This document shows positions 1 to 8,411 of a stretch of DNA of 33,061 nucleotides, in pieces. The translations under genes and the position numbers were made by a program. How positions within the stretch are numbered: position 1 is the first letter of the stretch; every line of letters starts with the position of its first letter. The stretch spans positions 4,311,616-4,344,676 of the forward strand of contig CP070746.1 in the NCBI GenBank assembly GCA_020348305.1, given 5' to 3'. The notes under the pieces were generated by a model, which made no database searches, had not been told where the DNA came from, and worked only from the letters and a program-made list of their open reading frames with translations. This DNA is from Desulfobacterales bacterium. GTDB lineage: Bacteria; Desulfobacterota; Desulfobacteria; Desulfobacterales; JAHEIW01.

Positions 1-19
1 GGTCGCCTAATCTAGTGTT

Positions 20-116
20 CAGGTGTCAGGTGTCAGCATTAAAAAACATAAGATCTGAAACCTGACACCATTCTTTTTTATGTTTCTGACACCTGACAGC
101 CGACACCTGACACCAT
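20..116. repeat. Imperfect inverted repeat of ACCTGACACC-type units
   Basis: The left arm has two tandem AGGTGTC units followed by AAAAAACATAA. The right arm has TTATGTTT followed by repeated CTGACACC and CGACACCTGACACC units, so the stretch can fold into a long imperfect hairpin. It does not code. Similar low-complexity CTGG/CCAG palindromes flank tRNA-Pyl further on. Such elements are, to my knowledge, common between genes in Desulfobacterales, but the family was not checked here. Confidence 0.6.
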
Positions 117-128
117 GGTCATTTGGAT

Positions 129-156
129 TTGTTATTTAGCATTTACTTTGTATACT
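129..156 (+). promoter_or_regulatory. Putative sigma70 promoter of the gabT-mtbB unit
   Basis: TTGTTA at 129-134 and TATACT at 151-156 are separated by 16 bp, about 95 bp before the aminotransferase start. The -10 box is good and the -35 box is moderate. It was read by eye and is not confirmed. Confidence 0.45.
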
Positions 157-252
157 AGAGGAAAAAGAAAATCCGTGAAGTTGTATTGATGATCTTCCGG
201 AGACGGAATCAATTCCTGCCAGAGTTATCATTGGTGTGCGAGGAGGAAACGC

Positions 253-1563
253 ATGGAAAATAAACCGACAATTAAGGCTTTAAGTGAATTAAGAGCCAAA
301 GTTATGCCGCCAGGGCTTGCCAGCGGCACCTCCTGCTATGTAGCCTCAGGAAAAGGTGCATTGCTGTACGATGTAGAAGGTCGCGAATACATCGATTTTG
401 CCGGCGGCATCGCGGTGATGAATGTAGGACATAGCCACCCAAAAGTGGTGGCCGCCATAAAAGATCAAGCTGAAAAATTAACCCATACCTGTTTCATGGT
501 GCTGCCATATGAACCGGCGGTGAAATTGGCTGAGAAACTGTGTGCGATTGCTCCAGGTGACTTTCCGAAAACAGCTATTTTTGTAAACAGCGGAGCCGAG
601 GCAGTAGAAAATGCCGTCAAAATTGCCCGCTATTCCACCAAAAAAACCGGAATAATCGCTTTTGAAAATGCCTTTCATGGGCGCACGCAATTGGCCATGA
701 GCCTTACCAGTAAGGTTAAACCGTATAAGTTCGGCTTCGGTCCTTATGCACCGGAAATCTACCGCATGCCGTTTGCCTATTGCTACCGATGTCCCTTTAA
801 TCTGGAGTATCCGGGTTGTGATGTGGCCTGTGCCGATCATCTCAACTACTTTTTAATTACCCATACAGCGCCAGAGACCACTGCTGCGGTGATCGTCGAA
901 CCGGTTCAGGGTGAAGGCGGTTTTCTGACACCGCCTCCGGAATATTTTTCCAAGTTAGCGAAGATCTGCAAGGACAACGATATCTTATTTATTGCAGATG
1001 AAATTCAGTCTGGTATGGGACGAACCGCTAAGATGTTTGCCATCGAGCATTGGAATGTAGATCCGGATTTGATGACTGTGGCCAAGAGTTTTGCAGCCGG
1101 TATGCCTCTAGCAAGCGTAGTTGGCAAAAAAGAGGTTATGGCTTCAGTACACGAGTGGGGTGTGGGCGGAACCTACGGCGGCAACCCGGTTTGTTGCAGC
1201 GCCGCACTTGCTGTTATGGAAATTTTTGAAGAAGAAAACCTGCTGCAAAAAGCTGAGGAATTGGGCCAAAAAGTCCGCAAGCGATTTGACACATTTAAGG
1301 AACAATTTGAAATTATCGGTGACGTCAGAGGCTTAGGTCCTATGTTGGCGATAGAATTGGTCAAGGACAGGGAAACGAAAGAACCTGCGGACGAAGCAGC
1401 TAAAGCATTGGTACAGGCTTGCCTTAAAAAGGGTCTCGTCATCTTGGCTTGCGGCACCCTCGGAAATGTGATCCGTATTTTGATGCCCCTCAACATCGGA
1501 GATGCGGAATTGGACAAAGGTCTCGCGATTATGGAGGAAGGACTCACCGAGTTATCAAAATAG
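253..1563 (+). CDS. gabT: Class III PLP aminotransferase, 4-aminobutyrate aminotransferase-like, with Cys cluster
   Basis: Fold-type I, class III aminotransferase of 436 residues, the usual length for the family. GabT-type enzymes move an omega-amino group to 2-oxoglutarate or pyruvate. The PLP residues are visible: FIADE with Asp249, and the Schiff-base lysine in VAKSFAAGMP (Lys278). The start follows an AGGAGG box at 241-246. An insertion with Cys177, 180, 189 and 193 (CYRC ... C ... C) could bind a metal; I believe such clusters occur in GabT-like proteins of anaerobes. It sits 99 bp before mtbB copy 1, so it is probably co-transcribed and may deaminate a demethylated amino acid. The stop codon is UAG. 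If read as Pyl, 30 residues would be added before a UAA at 1651. The substrate is not known. Confidence 0.85.
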   Translation: MENKPTIKALSELRAKVMPPGLASGTSCYVASGKGALLYDVEGREYIDFAGGIAVMNVGHSHPKVVAAIKDQAEKLTHTCFMVLPYEPAVKLAEKLCAIAPGDFPKTAIFVNSGAEAVENAVKIARYSTKKTGIIAFENAFHGRTQLAMSLTSKVKPYKFGFGPYAPEIYRMPFAYCYRCPFNLEYPGCDVACADHLNYFLITHTAPETTAAVIVEPVQGEGGFLTPPPEYFSKLAKICKDNDILFIADEIQSGMGRTAKMFAIEHWNVDPDLMTVAKSFAAGMPLASVVGKKEVMASVHEWGVGGTYGGNPVCCSAALAVMEIFEEENLLQKAEELGQKVRKRFDTFKEQFEIIGDVRGLGPMLAIELVKDRETKEPADEAAKALVQACLKKGLVILACGTLGNVIRILMPLNIGDAELDKGLAIMEEGLTELSK

Positions 1564-1662
1564 AATATCGAATGTCGAACAAGGAATAATGAATTAAGAG
1601 AGCGTTTATGCCTTAAAGTGCGGATTAGGATAGGACCTTACCATCACGATTAAGGAGGATAT

Positions 1663-3045
1663 ATGGGGAAAATCAGAACCCGCTATGGTGATGGAAGCCC
1701 CATTGAGCTCAGCGAAAGCGAACTCATAGAGGATCTTGAACGGGGAACCGCAGAGGCTGCCGAACGGGGAAATATCCCTGCACTTTCCAAAGAAGAACTG
1801 CAGCATTTATTTGATATTTTCAAGGCACCCTATAATTTTGTCAGCGTAGAACCGGGCAATGAAGTCGTTCTCAGCTATGATGCCGCAACATTAAAAATCA
1901 GACGTGTGGGTGTTAATGTCGATCGGATTCAAGCCCTGCAAATCTACGAAAAATTATTCGGCGCCGACACGATGGAATTGTGTCACGTTGACTATAGCTT
2001 CAAGCCCATAAAACCGATTGTCACCATGGAGCGGCCAATTCTCGAACAGGCCCTGCTGTCAACCCATATCCCGTTGTTCTACGGTGCCATGCCGAATCTG
2101 GGGTTATACAGCCAACCGGACGGCCCCTATCCGAATCCGGCCGAATTGCTTCCACAAGGGAAAATTGACGAAGCCCAGGCATCCTATGAAGCTACCGTGG
2201 ACAGCGCCGTCAGAGATATTCTGTATGCCTCCAATGCGATGCGGGAATCCGGCGCTGATGGGATAAATCTGGACACCGTGGGAGCTGCGGGGGATGCCGA
2301 CTTTCAGGCATCCCTGATTGCATCCCAAAAAATGAGGGAGAAATACCCTGATATTTGTATCGAATTGGGTATGGCCGGAGAATTTATATTAGGCATGCAC
2401 AGCGAGCTCGAATATGACGGGGTTCGTTTAGCCGGCTTATATCCCCATGACCAGGTGAAGCTGGCTGAAAAAGCCGGCGTGACGATTTTCGGACCGGTGG
2501 TCAATACGAATACATCCGAAACGTGCCCCTGGAATTTATCCCGTTCGATTACGTTTATGAAAGCGTGCAGCAAAGTGGCCAATATCCCCATCCATGTGAA
2601 CATGGGCATGGGCGTCGGGGCCGTAACCGTCAACGATCACCCGCCGGTCGATATTGTATCCCGGGCATCCAAAGCCATGGTTGAAATCTGCCGATTAGAC
2701 GGGTTGTAGGTTGGCGTCGGTGATCCGCTGGGTATGGCCCTTACCCACGCGCATGCTTCGGGCATGGGTGGAATGAGAGCTGCCGGAGATCTGGTGGCTC
2801 GCGTGCAAATGGCCCGTGGCATGAGAATTCAAGAGGCCAAGGCATATGTTGCCGAAAGGCTCAAGGTATCGGTTTCCGAGCTGACGGATCCAGTGATCAT
2901 GACCGAAATCCGGGATGATCTTCAAATCGGCCTGGTAACTCCCTTGCCGGGATGTGCCAAAGGTATCGAAGCAAAATTCCGCATTGCTGAAGTACTAGGA
3001 GTTGATATCAATTGCGTTCAATGCTTTAAAGATAGGACGGCTTAA
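1663..3045 (+). CDS. mtbB: Dimethylamine methyltransferase MtbB with in-frame UAG (pyrrolysine), copy 1
   Basis: MtbB transfers a methyl group from dimethylamine to a cognate corrinoid protein. The frame opens after GGAGGA (start 1663), reaches TAG at 2707-2709 (codon 349) and continues without interruption to TAA at 3043-3045. With the UAG decoded the protein has 460 residues, near the roughly 465 usual for MtbB. The context DGL-UAG-VGVGDPLGMA matches the known Pyl site of MtbB, as opposed to that of MtmB, where Pyl lies near residue 200. The C-terminal part (GMGGMRAAGDLVAR and onward) is conserved in copy 2 at 22305. The tRNA and synthetase that decode UAG are in this window. A strong terminator follows. 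No mtbC corrinoid gene is adjacent, so the partner is encoded elsewhere. Confidence 0.95.
2707..2709 (+). other. In-frame UAG decoded as pyrrolysine in mtbB copy 1
   Basis: TAG at codon 349 lies inside a conserved coding context that is nearly the same as in copy 2, and coding continues for 111 further codons. The alternative, termination here, would remove the conserved C-terminal quarter. Confidence 0.93.
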
Positions 3046-3075
3046 ACATCTGAGTATTATCATCCACACCGATTT

Positions 3076-3115
3076 AAAAAGGAGCCTTTTGGGTGTTTTG
3101 CATGGCTCCTTTTTT
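3076..3115 (+). terminator. Rho-independent terminator after mtbB copy 1
   Basis: AAAAAGGAGCC (3076-3086) pairs with GGCTCCTTTTT (3104-3114) across a 17-nt loop, and the distal arm runs into a T tract. It lies 30 bp after the mtbB stop. It argues that the dehydrogenase downstream needs its own promoter or some readthrough. Confidence 0.85.
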
Positions 3116-3301
3116 AATCCTGATGGCTTTTGCCAATGTCATCAAAATTTGTCATGCCAGTGACGTTGTCAAACTTATCGGGTCATTCCCTGTCGATCCA
3201 AGCGATGTCGGTCTGGATGAAAAGCATTTGTATATGAAAATTGGAAAATGCGACCTAAGTTTTAAAACAAGAAAATGAGTCGTTAATTACGGAGGCAAAT
3301 A

Positions 3302-4393
3302 ATGAATTCTTATGACATAGCAATTATTCCCGGAGACGGCGTCGGCAAAGAAATATCCGATGAAGCTGTTAAAATTTTAGATGCAGTCGCGGAGAAATAT
3401 AGCTTTAATGTTAAAATCGAAACTTTCGGTTGGGGCTGCGATTATTATCTCAAACACGGCCAGATGATGCCGGATGACATGCTGACTACGCTAAAAGACT
3501 TTGATGCCCTTTTCTTAGGATGTGTAGGAGATGCCAATAAGGTTCCGGATCACATCTCGTTGATCCTCATCCTTTCCATTCGCAAGGGATTCGACCAGTA
3601 CGTCAACCTGCGTCCCATAAGGCTCTATCCCGGCGTAGAAACACCGATAAAAAATGCCACACCGGAAACGGTGGATATGGTTGTGGTACGCGAAAACACC
3701 GAAGGTGAGTATTCTGCCACAGGCGGGTTTTTCAAAATGGGAACACCGGATGCCGTGGCGACGCAGACTGCAATTTTTACTCAAAAGGGGTGTGAACGGG
3801 TGATGCGCTATGCTTTTGATCTGGCTCGCACACGTAAAAAATTAGGTGATTCTCCTGTCGGGATGGTCACCAACTGCACCAAATCCAATGCCCTGAATTA
3901 TTCCATGGTTTTCTGGGATAAGGTCTACGAGCAGGTCGCCCGGGATTATCCGGACATTAAAACCGATATGGCCCTGGTTGATGCCCTGACCATGTGGCTG
4001 GTGAAAAATCCGGAATACTTTGATGTTATTGTGGCTTCCAATCTTTTTGGAGATATCATCACTGATTTGGGTGCCATGCTTCAGGGCGGCATGGGGTTTG
4101 CCGCCGGCGGAAATATCAATCCAGAGGGAGATTATCCTTCGATGTTCGAGCCGATTCACGGATCGGCACCCAAATATCAAGGCAAGGGTGTGGTCAACCC
4201 GGTCGCTACCATTGAATCGATCCGCATGATGATGGAACACCTGGGTGAAATCGAGGCCAGCCGCGAAATCGAAACAGCCTTAAGCCAGATCCTTAAAGAA
4301 GGAAGAATTAAGACTCGTGATATGGGAGGTTCCCATTCCATTTCGGAAATGGGGGATACTATAAAGGAGGCGATTTTATCAAATAATAAATAG
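3302..4393 (+). CDS. NAD-dependent beta-decarboxylating dehydrogenase (tartrate/D-malate/3-isopropylmalate type)
   Basis: Isocitrate/isopropylmalate dehydrogenase superfamily, 363 residues, full length. These enzymes oxidise a 2-hydroxy acid with a vicinal carboxylate and decarboxylate it. Visible family motifs are IPGDGVGKE near the N-terminus, VVVRENTEGEYS, the metal-binding ASNLFGDIITDLGA and the cofactor loop MFEPIHGSAPKYQGKG. The overall pattern resembles tartrate/D-malate dehydrogenase more than LeuB, but the substrate cannot be fixed by reading. GGAGG sits 5 bp before the start. It ends in UAG; readthrough would add 18 residues, including a run of Phe from the T tract of the terminator, to a UGA at 4445. 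Its last 293 bp recur as a broken copy at 13340-13632. Confidence 0.88.
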   Translation: MNSYDIAIIPGDGVGKEISDEAVKILDAVAEKYSFNVKIETFGWGCDYYLKHGQMMPDDMLTTLKDFDALFLGCVGDANKVPDHISLILILSIRKGFDQYVNLRPIRLYPGVETPIKNATPETVDMVVVRENTEGEYSATGGFFKMGTPDAVATQTAIFTQKGCERVMRYAFDLARTRKKLGDSPVGMVTNCTKSNALNYSMVFWDKVYEQVARDYPDIKTDMALVDALTMWLVKNPEYFDVIVASNLFGDIITDLGAMLQGGMGFAAGGNINPEGDYPSMFEPIHGSAPKYQGKGVVNPVATIESIRMMMEHLGEIEASREIETALSQILKEGRIKTRDMGGSHSISEMGDTIKEAILSNNK

Positions 4394-4405
4394 GGTTTGA
4401 TAATG

Positions 4406-4431
4406 AGGCAGGTTTGTCGGGCCTTTTTTTT
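4406..4431 (+). terminator. Possible terminator after the dehydrogenase gene
   Basis: A short stem AGGC (4406-4409) with GCCT (4421-4424) is followed by eight T. The stem is weak, but the T tract and the position 13 bp after the stop fit a terminator. Confidence 0.4.
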
Positions 4432-4704
4432 CATTTTCCCCTCATGATTTGCCAACGAGCGCACTCAAGATCTTCCTTATTTGCAACGGCTTCATCGCTG
4501 CTGCTGTCCTGAATGGGCTATCATTTCTTGATGTCGAAAGTAGTTAAATAAAACTTTTTAATAAAATGTGCTTTTGAATGAATCTGAATCCGACCCCTAT
4601 TTGGATTTACGGATAAATTCCAGCTTAATATATTGAAATGTAAATAAAAGTAATAGAAAAGAATTTACATCCGACAACTTAATCGTCATTCAGTTAAAAA
4701 AATA

Positions 4705-4733
4705 TTGACACATACAGGATCCAGATTTATACA
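4705..4733 (+). promoter_or_regulatory. Promoter with candidate operator before the ABC transporter operon
   Basis: TTGACA (4705-4710), 17 bp, TATACA (4728-4733): a near-ideal sigma70 promoter. The spacer holds CAGGATCCAGA (4715-4725). The same 11-mer sits at the same distance from an identical TTGACA at 10621, which suggests a shared regulator. The rest of the 4394-4834 gap is AT-rich and shows no gene. Confidence 0.75.
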
Positions 4734-4834
4734 AACTTAACCATCAAGTTGTATCCCCCGGACAACAAAAGAATGATAACGGCCGCCATCAGCGGCGACG
4801 ACGCTGGACCATTTAAACATTTTGAAAGGTCTCA

Positions 4835-6004
4835 ATGACGACAGACAAGACGGAAACATCCTGCGAGACAGTTGACACACATGTCAGTTTCAAGGGTGTC
4901 GGCAAATCCTTCGACGGTAAAGCATGGGCTGTTCGCGACCTCGATCTTCAGATAACTCGAGGGGAATTTCTGACGTTGCTGGGGCCATCGGGATCGGGCA
5001 AAACAACAACCCTGATGATGCTTGCCGGTTTTGAAACGCCGACCGCCGGGGAGATCAGCATTGACAGCCGACGTATCGACCGAACGCCGGCCAATCGTCG
5101 CGGTATCGGTTTGGTTTTTCAGGATTACGCCCTATTCCCCCATATGACGGTTGCCGAGAACCTTGCCTTCCCGCTCCAGGCACGGAAATATCCGCGCGCC
5201 GAGATAGAAAAGCATGTAAAGCATATACTCGATATGGTCCAACTGTCGAATATGGAATCCAGGCGGCCGGACCAGCTTTCCGGCGGGCAACAGCAACGGG
5301 TCGCGCTTGCCCGCGCACTGATCTTCGAACCCAAGCTCGTGCTCATGGACGAGCCGCTTGGGGCTCTCGATAAGAAACTGCGCGAGCAGATGCAGTTTGA
5401 ACTCAAGCACACCCATGATCGTTTGGGAGTAACGTTCATTTATGTAACCCATGATCAGACCGAAGCGTTAACGATGTCAGACAGAGTTGCCGTCTTCAAC
5501 GAGGGTGTCATTCAACAGGTTTCCACTCCCGACGGCGTCTATGAACGACCTGAAACCAGTTTTGTTGCCAATTTTATCGGCGAAAATAATTGTATCACCG
5601 GTACCGTCGTTGGTTCGGAACGACAACAGGAAATAACGATTAAGTTGGAATCAGGCAAAATCCTAAAAGCGACTCCCCGAAATGTCGATACGAACCCTGG
5701 CATTAAAGCTCTTGTCACCGTTAGGCCGGAGCGTGCCGTTATTGACGCTGATCCTGGTGAGTACCCGAATGGATTAAAAGCAACTATAGTCGAAATAGTC
5801 TATGTCGGTGATCATATACGGATTGTACTGGATTCACGGGAAATCAGCGGTTTTGTAGTTAAAATTTCAAATGAATCCAAAATGATAAATGTTCAAAAGG
5901 GTCAAGATGTTCGAATCGGTTGGCGTATCAAAGATTGTCTGGTGTTTGATATAACCGAGCAAGCACACCTGTCCGTAAATGAAATCGGATTAGGGAGTAA
6001 CTGA
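4835..6004 (+). CDS. ABC transporter ATP-binding protein, PotA-like
   Basis: Cytoplasmic ATPase of a spermidine/putrescine-type importer, 389 residues. Walker A is [10 protein letters not shown] (about residues 50-59), the signature is LSGGQQQR, Walker B is LVLMDEP, and the switch histidine is in YVTHDQTEA. The C-terminal third is a TOBE/MOP-like regulatory domain, as in PotA/CysA-type ATPases. AAAGG precedes the ATG. It is the first gene of the operon ATPase, binding protein, permease, permease. The cargo cannot be read from the ATPase. From the context (methylamine, aminotransferase and BKACE genes) a methylated or cationic amine is the likely cargo. Confidence 0.9.
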   Translation: MTTDKTETSCETVDTHVSFKGVGKSFDGKAWAVRDLDLQITRGEFLTLLGPSGSGKTTTLMMLAGFETPTAGEISIDSRRIDRTPANRRGIGLVFQDYALFPHMTVAENLAFPLQARKYPRAEIEKHVKHILDMVQLSNMESRRPDQLSGGQQQRVALARALIFEPKLVLMDEPLGALDKKLREQMQFELKHTHDRLGVTFIYVTHDQTEALTMSDRVAVFNEGVIQQVSTPDGVYERPETSFVANFIGENNCITGTVVGSERQQEITIKLESGKILKATPRNVDTNPGIKALVTVRPERAVIDADPGEYPNGLKATIVEIVYVGDHIRIVLDSREISGFVVKISNESKMINVQKGQDVRIGWRIKDCLVFDITEQAHLSVNEIGLGSN

Positions 6005-6044
6005 ACTAGACAAAGGTGTTATCGAATTGGAACAGGTAGCTTTC

Positions 6045-6090
6045 CCCCTTTAAAGGGGTGAGTATCCAACCCCGAGTCCTTTGGACGCGG
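6045..6090 (+). other. Two consecutive hairpins between the ATPase and binding-protein genes
   Basis: CCCCTTTAAAGGGG (6045-6058) is a perfect 14-bp palindrome. A second hairpin has CCG-A-GTCC (6072-6079), loop TTT, then GGAC-G-CGG (6083-6090). Neither is followed by a T run. Hairpins just before a binding-protein gene often stabilise that part of an ABC operon mRNA, giving more binding protein than ATPase; that role is inferred. Confidence 0.55.
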
Positions 6091-6126
6091 CAGTTTGTTT
6101 CTTAATAACTTGAAAGGAGGATAAAA

Positions 6127-7182
6127 ATGAAATTAGCTAGAGTATTATTGACCATGGTGTTTGTTGTGTGTTTTTCGGCACAGTTTTTCCCGGCGGCGGC
6201 CGGTGAACAGGTAACCGTTGTTGGATGGGGTGGCAATTGGAATAAAGCCTATGAAAAGGGGGTGTGGAAACCCTACATGAAACAGACGGGTGTAAAAATT
6301 ATTCAAGAGGAATGGATGGGTGAAGTTGCAAAGATTCGTGCTCAAGTTCAAGCCGGCAACATTATATACGATATGGTCTCTGTCGAGGCGCCTGGGGCTG
6401 AGATAGGCTGTGCCGAGGGACTGTTTGTGAAACTGCCCCGCTCGGTAACCGGCGATCCGGACAAATATCATCCTGAAACGATACATGAGTGCGGTGTGGC
6501 TTCGGATACCTGGGCGGACGTTATGGTTTACAATGCGGATTTTATTAAAGGAAAAATCCCCAAAAGCTGGGCCGATTTCTGGGATGTTAAAAAATTTCCC
6601 GGTAAACGCCAATTATACGGCCAGGCACAATTCACATTCGAAAACGCCTTGCTGGCAGATGGCGTTCCGGTATCGGAAGTCTATAAGGTATTGCGGAGCC
6701 CCGGCGGCGTTGACAGAGTCTTCAAGGTATTAGATAGAATACGCCCGCATGTCATTTGGTGGAACCAAACGACCCAGGCGATGCAGAATCTTGCGTCCGG
6801 CGAAGTCGTGATGAGCGATGGATTTAACGCTCGCATTACACACGAAATCGAAGCAGAAAAAAAGAATTATGTGATCCTTTGGGAGGCAGGATATTTTTAT
6901 GGCACGGATTTATGGGTCGTGGTAAATGGAGCGCCAAACATGAAGGTGGCCCTTGATCTGCTAACCTGGTTTTCCGAACCGAAAAATCAGGCGGGTTTTT
7001 CCAACAACTTTGCCTATGGCACAGGACGGGTGGAAGCAATCAATTATGTTTCGGAGACAAAACGTGCGCAGTTGCCGACGGCACCGCAAAATATCAAATA
7101 CGGCGCGCCATACGATATCGAATATTGGGTCGAAAACAAAGAAGCACTGGAGAAACGCTTTAAAACCTGGCTGTCGAAGTGA
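6127..7182 (+). CDS. Extracytoplasmic solute-binding protein, PotD/PotF-like
   Basis: Periplasmic binding protein of 351 residues. A Sec signal peptide is clear: MKLAR, a hydrophobic core to about residue 20, then cleavage near PAAAG-EQ. The mature start VTVVGWGGNWNKAYEKG is typical of polyamine/quaternary-amine family 1 binding proteins. Many Trp and Tyr residues (for example WWNQTTQ, YFYGTDLW) would suit a cation-pi pocket, but the ligand is unknown. AAAGGAGG lies 7 bp before the ATG. The stop codon overlaps the GTG start of the next gene by 4 bp, which shows translational coupling within the operon. Confidence 0.9.
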   Translation: MKLARVLLTMVFVVCFSAQFFPAAAGEQVTVVGWGGNWNKAYEKGVWKPYMKQTGVKIIQEEWMGEVAKIRAQVQAGNIIYDMVSVEAPGAEIGCAEGLFVKLPRSVTGDPDKYHPETIHECGVASDTWADVMVYNADFIKGKIPKSWADFWDVKKFPGKRQLYGQAQFTFENALLADGVPVSEVYKVLRSPGGVDRVFKVLDRIRPHVIWWNQTTQAMQNLASGEVVMSDGFNARITHEIEAEKKNYVILWEAGYFYGTDLWVVVNGAPNMKVALDLLTWFSEPKNQAGFSNNFAYGTGRVEAINYVSETKRAQLPTAPQNIKYGAPYDIEYWVENKEALEKRFKTWLSK

Positions 7183-8411
7183 ATGATGGCATCGATGTAA
7201 AAAGCATGCACGACAGAGGCCGTACGCCCTCGCAATGGAAGTACGTCCTTTGCATTGCGCCAATGGCTGTTTTCCTGATCGTTACGTTCTTCTGGCCGGT
7301 TGCCCGCTTTCTCTTCAAATCGGTTGACAACAGCGATCTTGTTTCCAATCTGCCGAGGACGGTCATCGCTCTGGCAGATTGGAAACATACCGACGGCATT
7401 CCTGGCGAAGATGTTTTTGCGGCGCTGGTTCAGGATTTGGCCGATGCCCATGCGAACGGGAAAGACGGAATTGTTGCGCAAAAGATAAATCAGAGAGTGG
7501 TCGGAACCAGATACCTCGTGATAAAAACCGCCAGAATTGCCGCCAAGGGGGGATTTGCGAAGGAAGCGCTGCGCGAGAACGTTCTCAAACGTTTTTCAAA
7601 ATGGGGAAATATCGAACTCTGGTCTGCGATAGCTAATGATCTAAAGCCATTGACAGAATTCTATCTTCTGATGAGCGTTGACTTGCAGAAAAATCCCGAT
7701 GGACATTACGAATCGGTGCCGGAAGAGCAGGCGATCTTTCTTCAGGTTTTCGGTCGGACGGTCTGGATAAGTATTGTGGTAACACTTATCTGCATCGTTT
7801 TGGCACTACCCGTGGCGCATGCCATCGTCGCAGCTCGCCCGAACGTTGCTCGCGTGCTGATTACCCTGATCCTTTTTCCCCTGTGGACGTCGCTTTTGGT
7901 TAGAACTATCATCTGGATGATTCTGCTGCAAGGCAACGGACCGATCAACAGCACGTTGCAGCTGCTGGGTGTAATCAATAAGCCGCTGAATTTGATTTAC
8001 ACTCGATTTTCGCTTTATGTTGCAATGATCCAGGTTCTATTGCCTATGATGATTTTTTCCATTGTGGCTGTTATGCGTCGAATTCCGGTTAATTTAATGA
8101 AAGCGGCGCTTTCTCTCGGATCGCCGTGGCTTTGGGCCTGGTGGCGTGTGCAATTGCCATTGATTATGCCGGGAATTTTTACGGGGAGTGCAATTGTCTT
8201 TGTTTTCGCCCTTGGCTATTACATAACGCCGGCTCTTATCGGTGGACCGAGAGAACAAATGATTTCTTCGTTCATCGCCTTTTATACAAACAAAACACTT
8301 AACTGGGGATTGGCATCGTCTCTTTCGATACAATTGTTATTTCTCCTTGTTCTTGTGTGGCTCATTATGCTGATGAGTCGTTTCGTATTTTTAAAAAGGA
8401 CGGAAAAATGA
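7179..8411 (+). CDS. ABC transporter permease, PotB-like, with long extracytoplasmic insertion
   Basis: Inner-membrane permease of the importer, 410 residues, about 120 longer than a usual PotB. One membrane segment at about residues 23-45 is followed by about 140 mostly polar residues, then the standard five-helix core, with the coupling motif AALSLGSPWLWAWWRVQLPLIMPG. The extra segment lies between helix 1 and the core and is predicted to face the periplasm. The GTG start at 7179 overlaps the stop of the binding-protein gene (GTGA); an ATG at 7206 is an alternative that would shorten it by 9 residues. It ends in a 4-bp ATGA overlap with the second permease. Confidence 0.85.
   Translation: MNDGIDVKSMHDRGRTPSQWKYVLCIAPMAVFLIVTFFWPVARFLFKSVDNSDLVSNLPRTVIALADWKHTDGIPGEDVFAALVQDLADAHANGKDGIVAQKINQRVVGTRYLVIKTARIAAKGGFAKEALRENVLKRFSKWGNIELWSAIANDLKPLTEFYLLMSVDLQKNPDGHYESVPEEQAIFLQVFGRTVWISIVVTLICIVLALPVAHAIVAARPNVARVLITLILFPLWTSLLVRTIIWMILLQGNGPINSTLQLLGVINKPLNLIYTRFSLYVAMIQVLLPMMIFSIVAVMRRIPVNLMKAALSLGSPWLWAWWRVQLPLIMPGIFTGSAIVFVFALGYYITPALIGGPREQMISSFIAFYTNKTLNWGLASSLSIQLLFLLVLVWLIMLMSRFVFLKRTEK

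Noticed and set aside
20-116. CRISPR-like repeat array
   Set aside because: The units are short, unequal and arranged as inverted repeats without unique spacers of constant size, and no cas genes are present.
2734-3045. Separate gene for the C-terminal part of mtbB copy 1 (likewise 23358-23690)
   Set aside because: It is the in-frame continuation of mtbB past the Pyl UAG, with no Shine-Dalgarno of its own.
3093-3278. 61-codon ORF after mtbB copy 1
   Set aside because: Its start lies inside the terminator stem-loop and it has no ribosome binding site; the product matches nothing I recognise.
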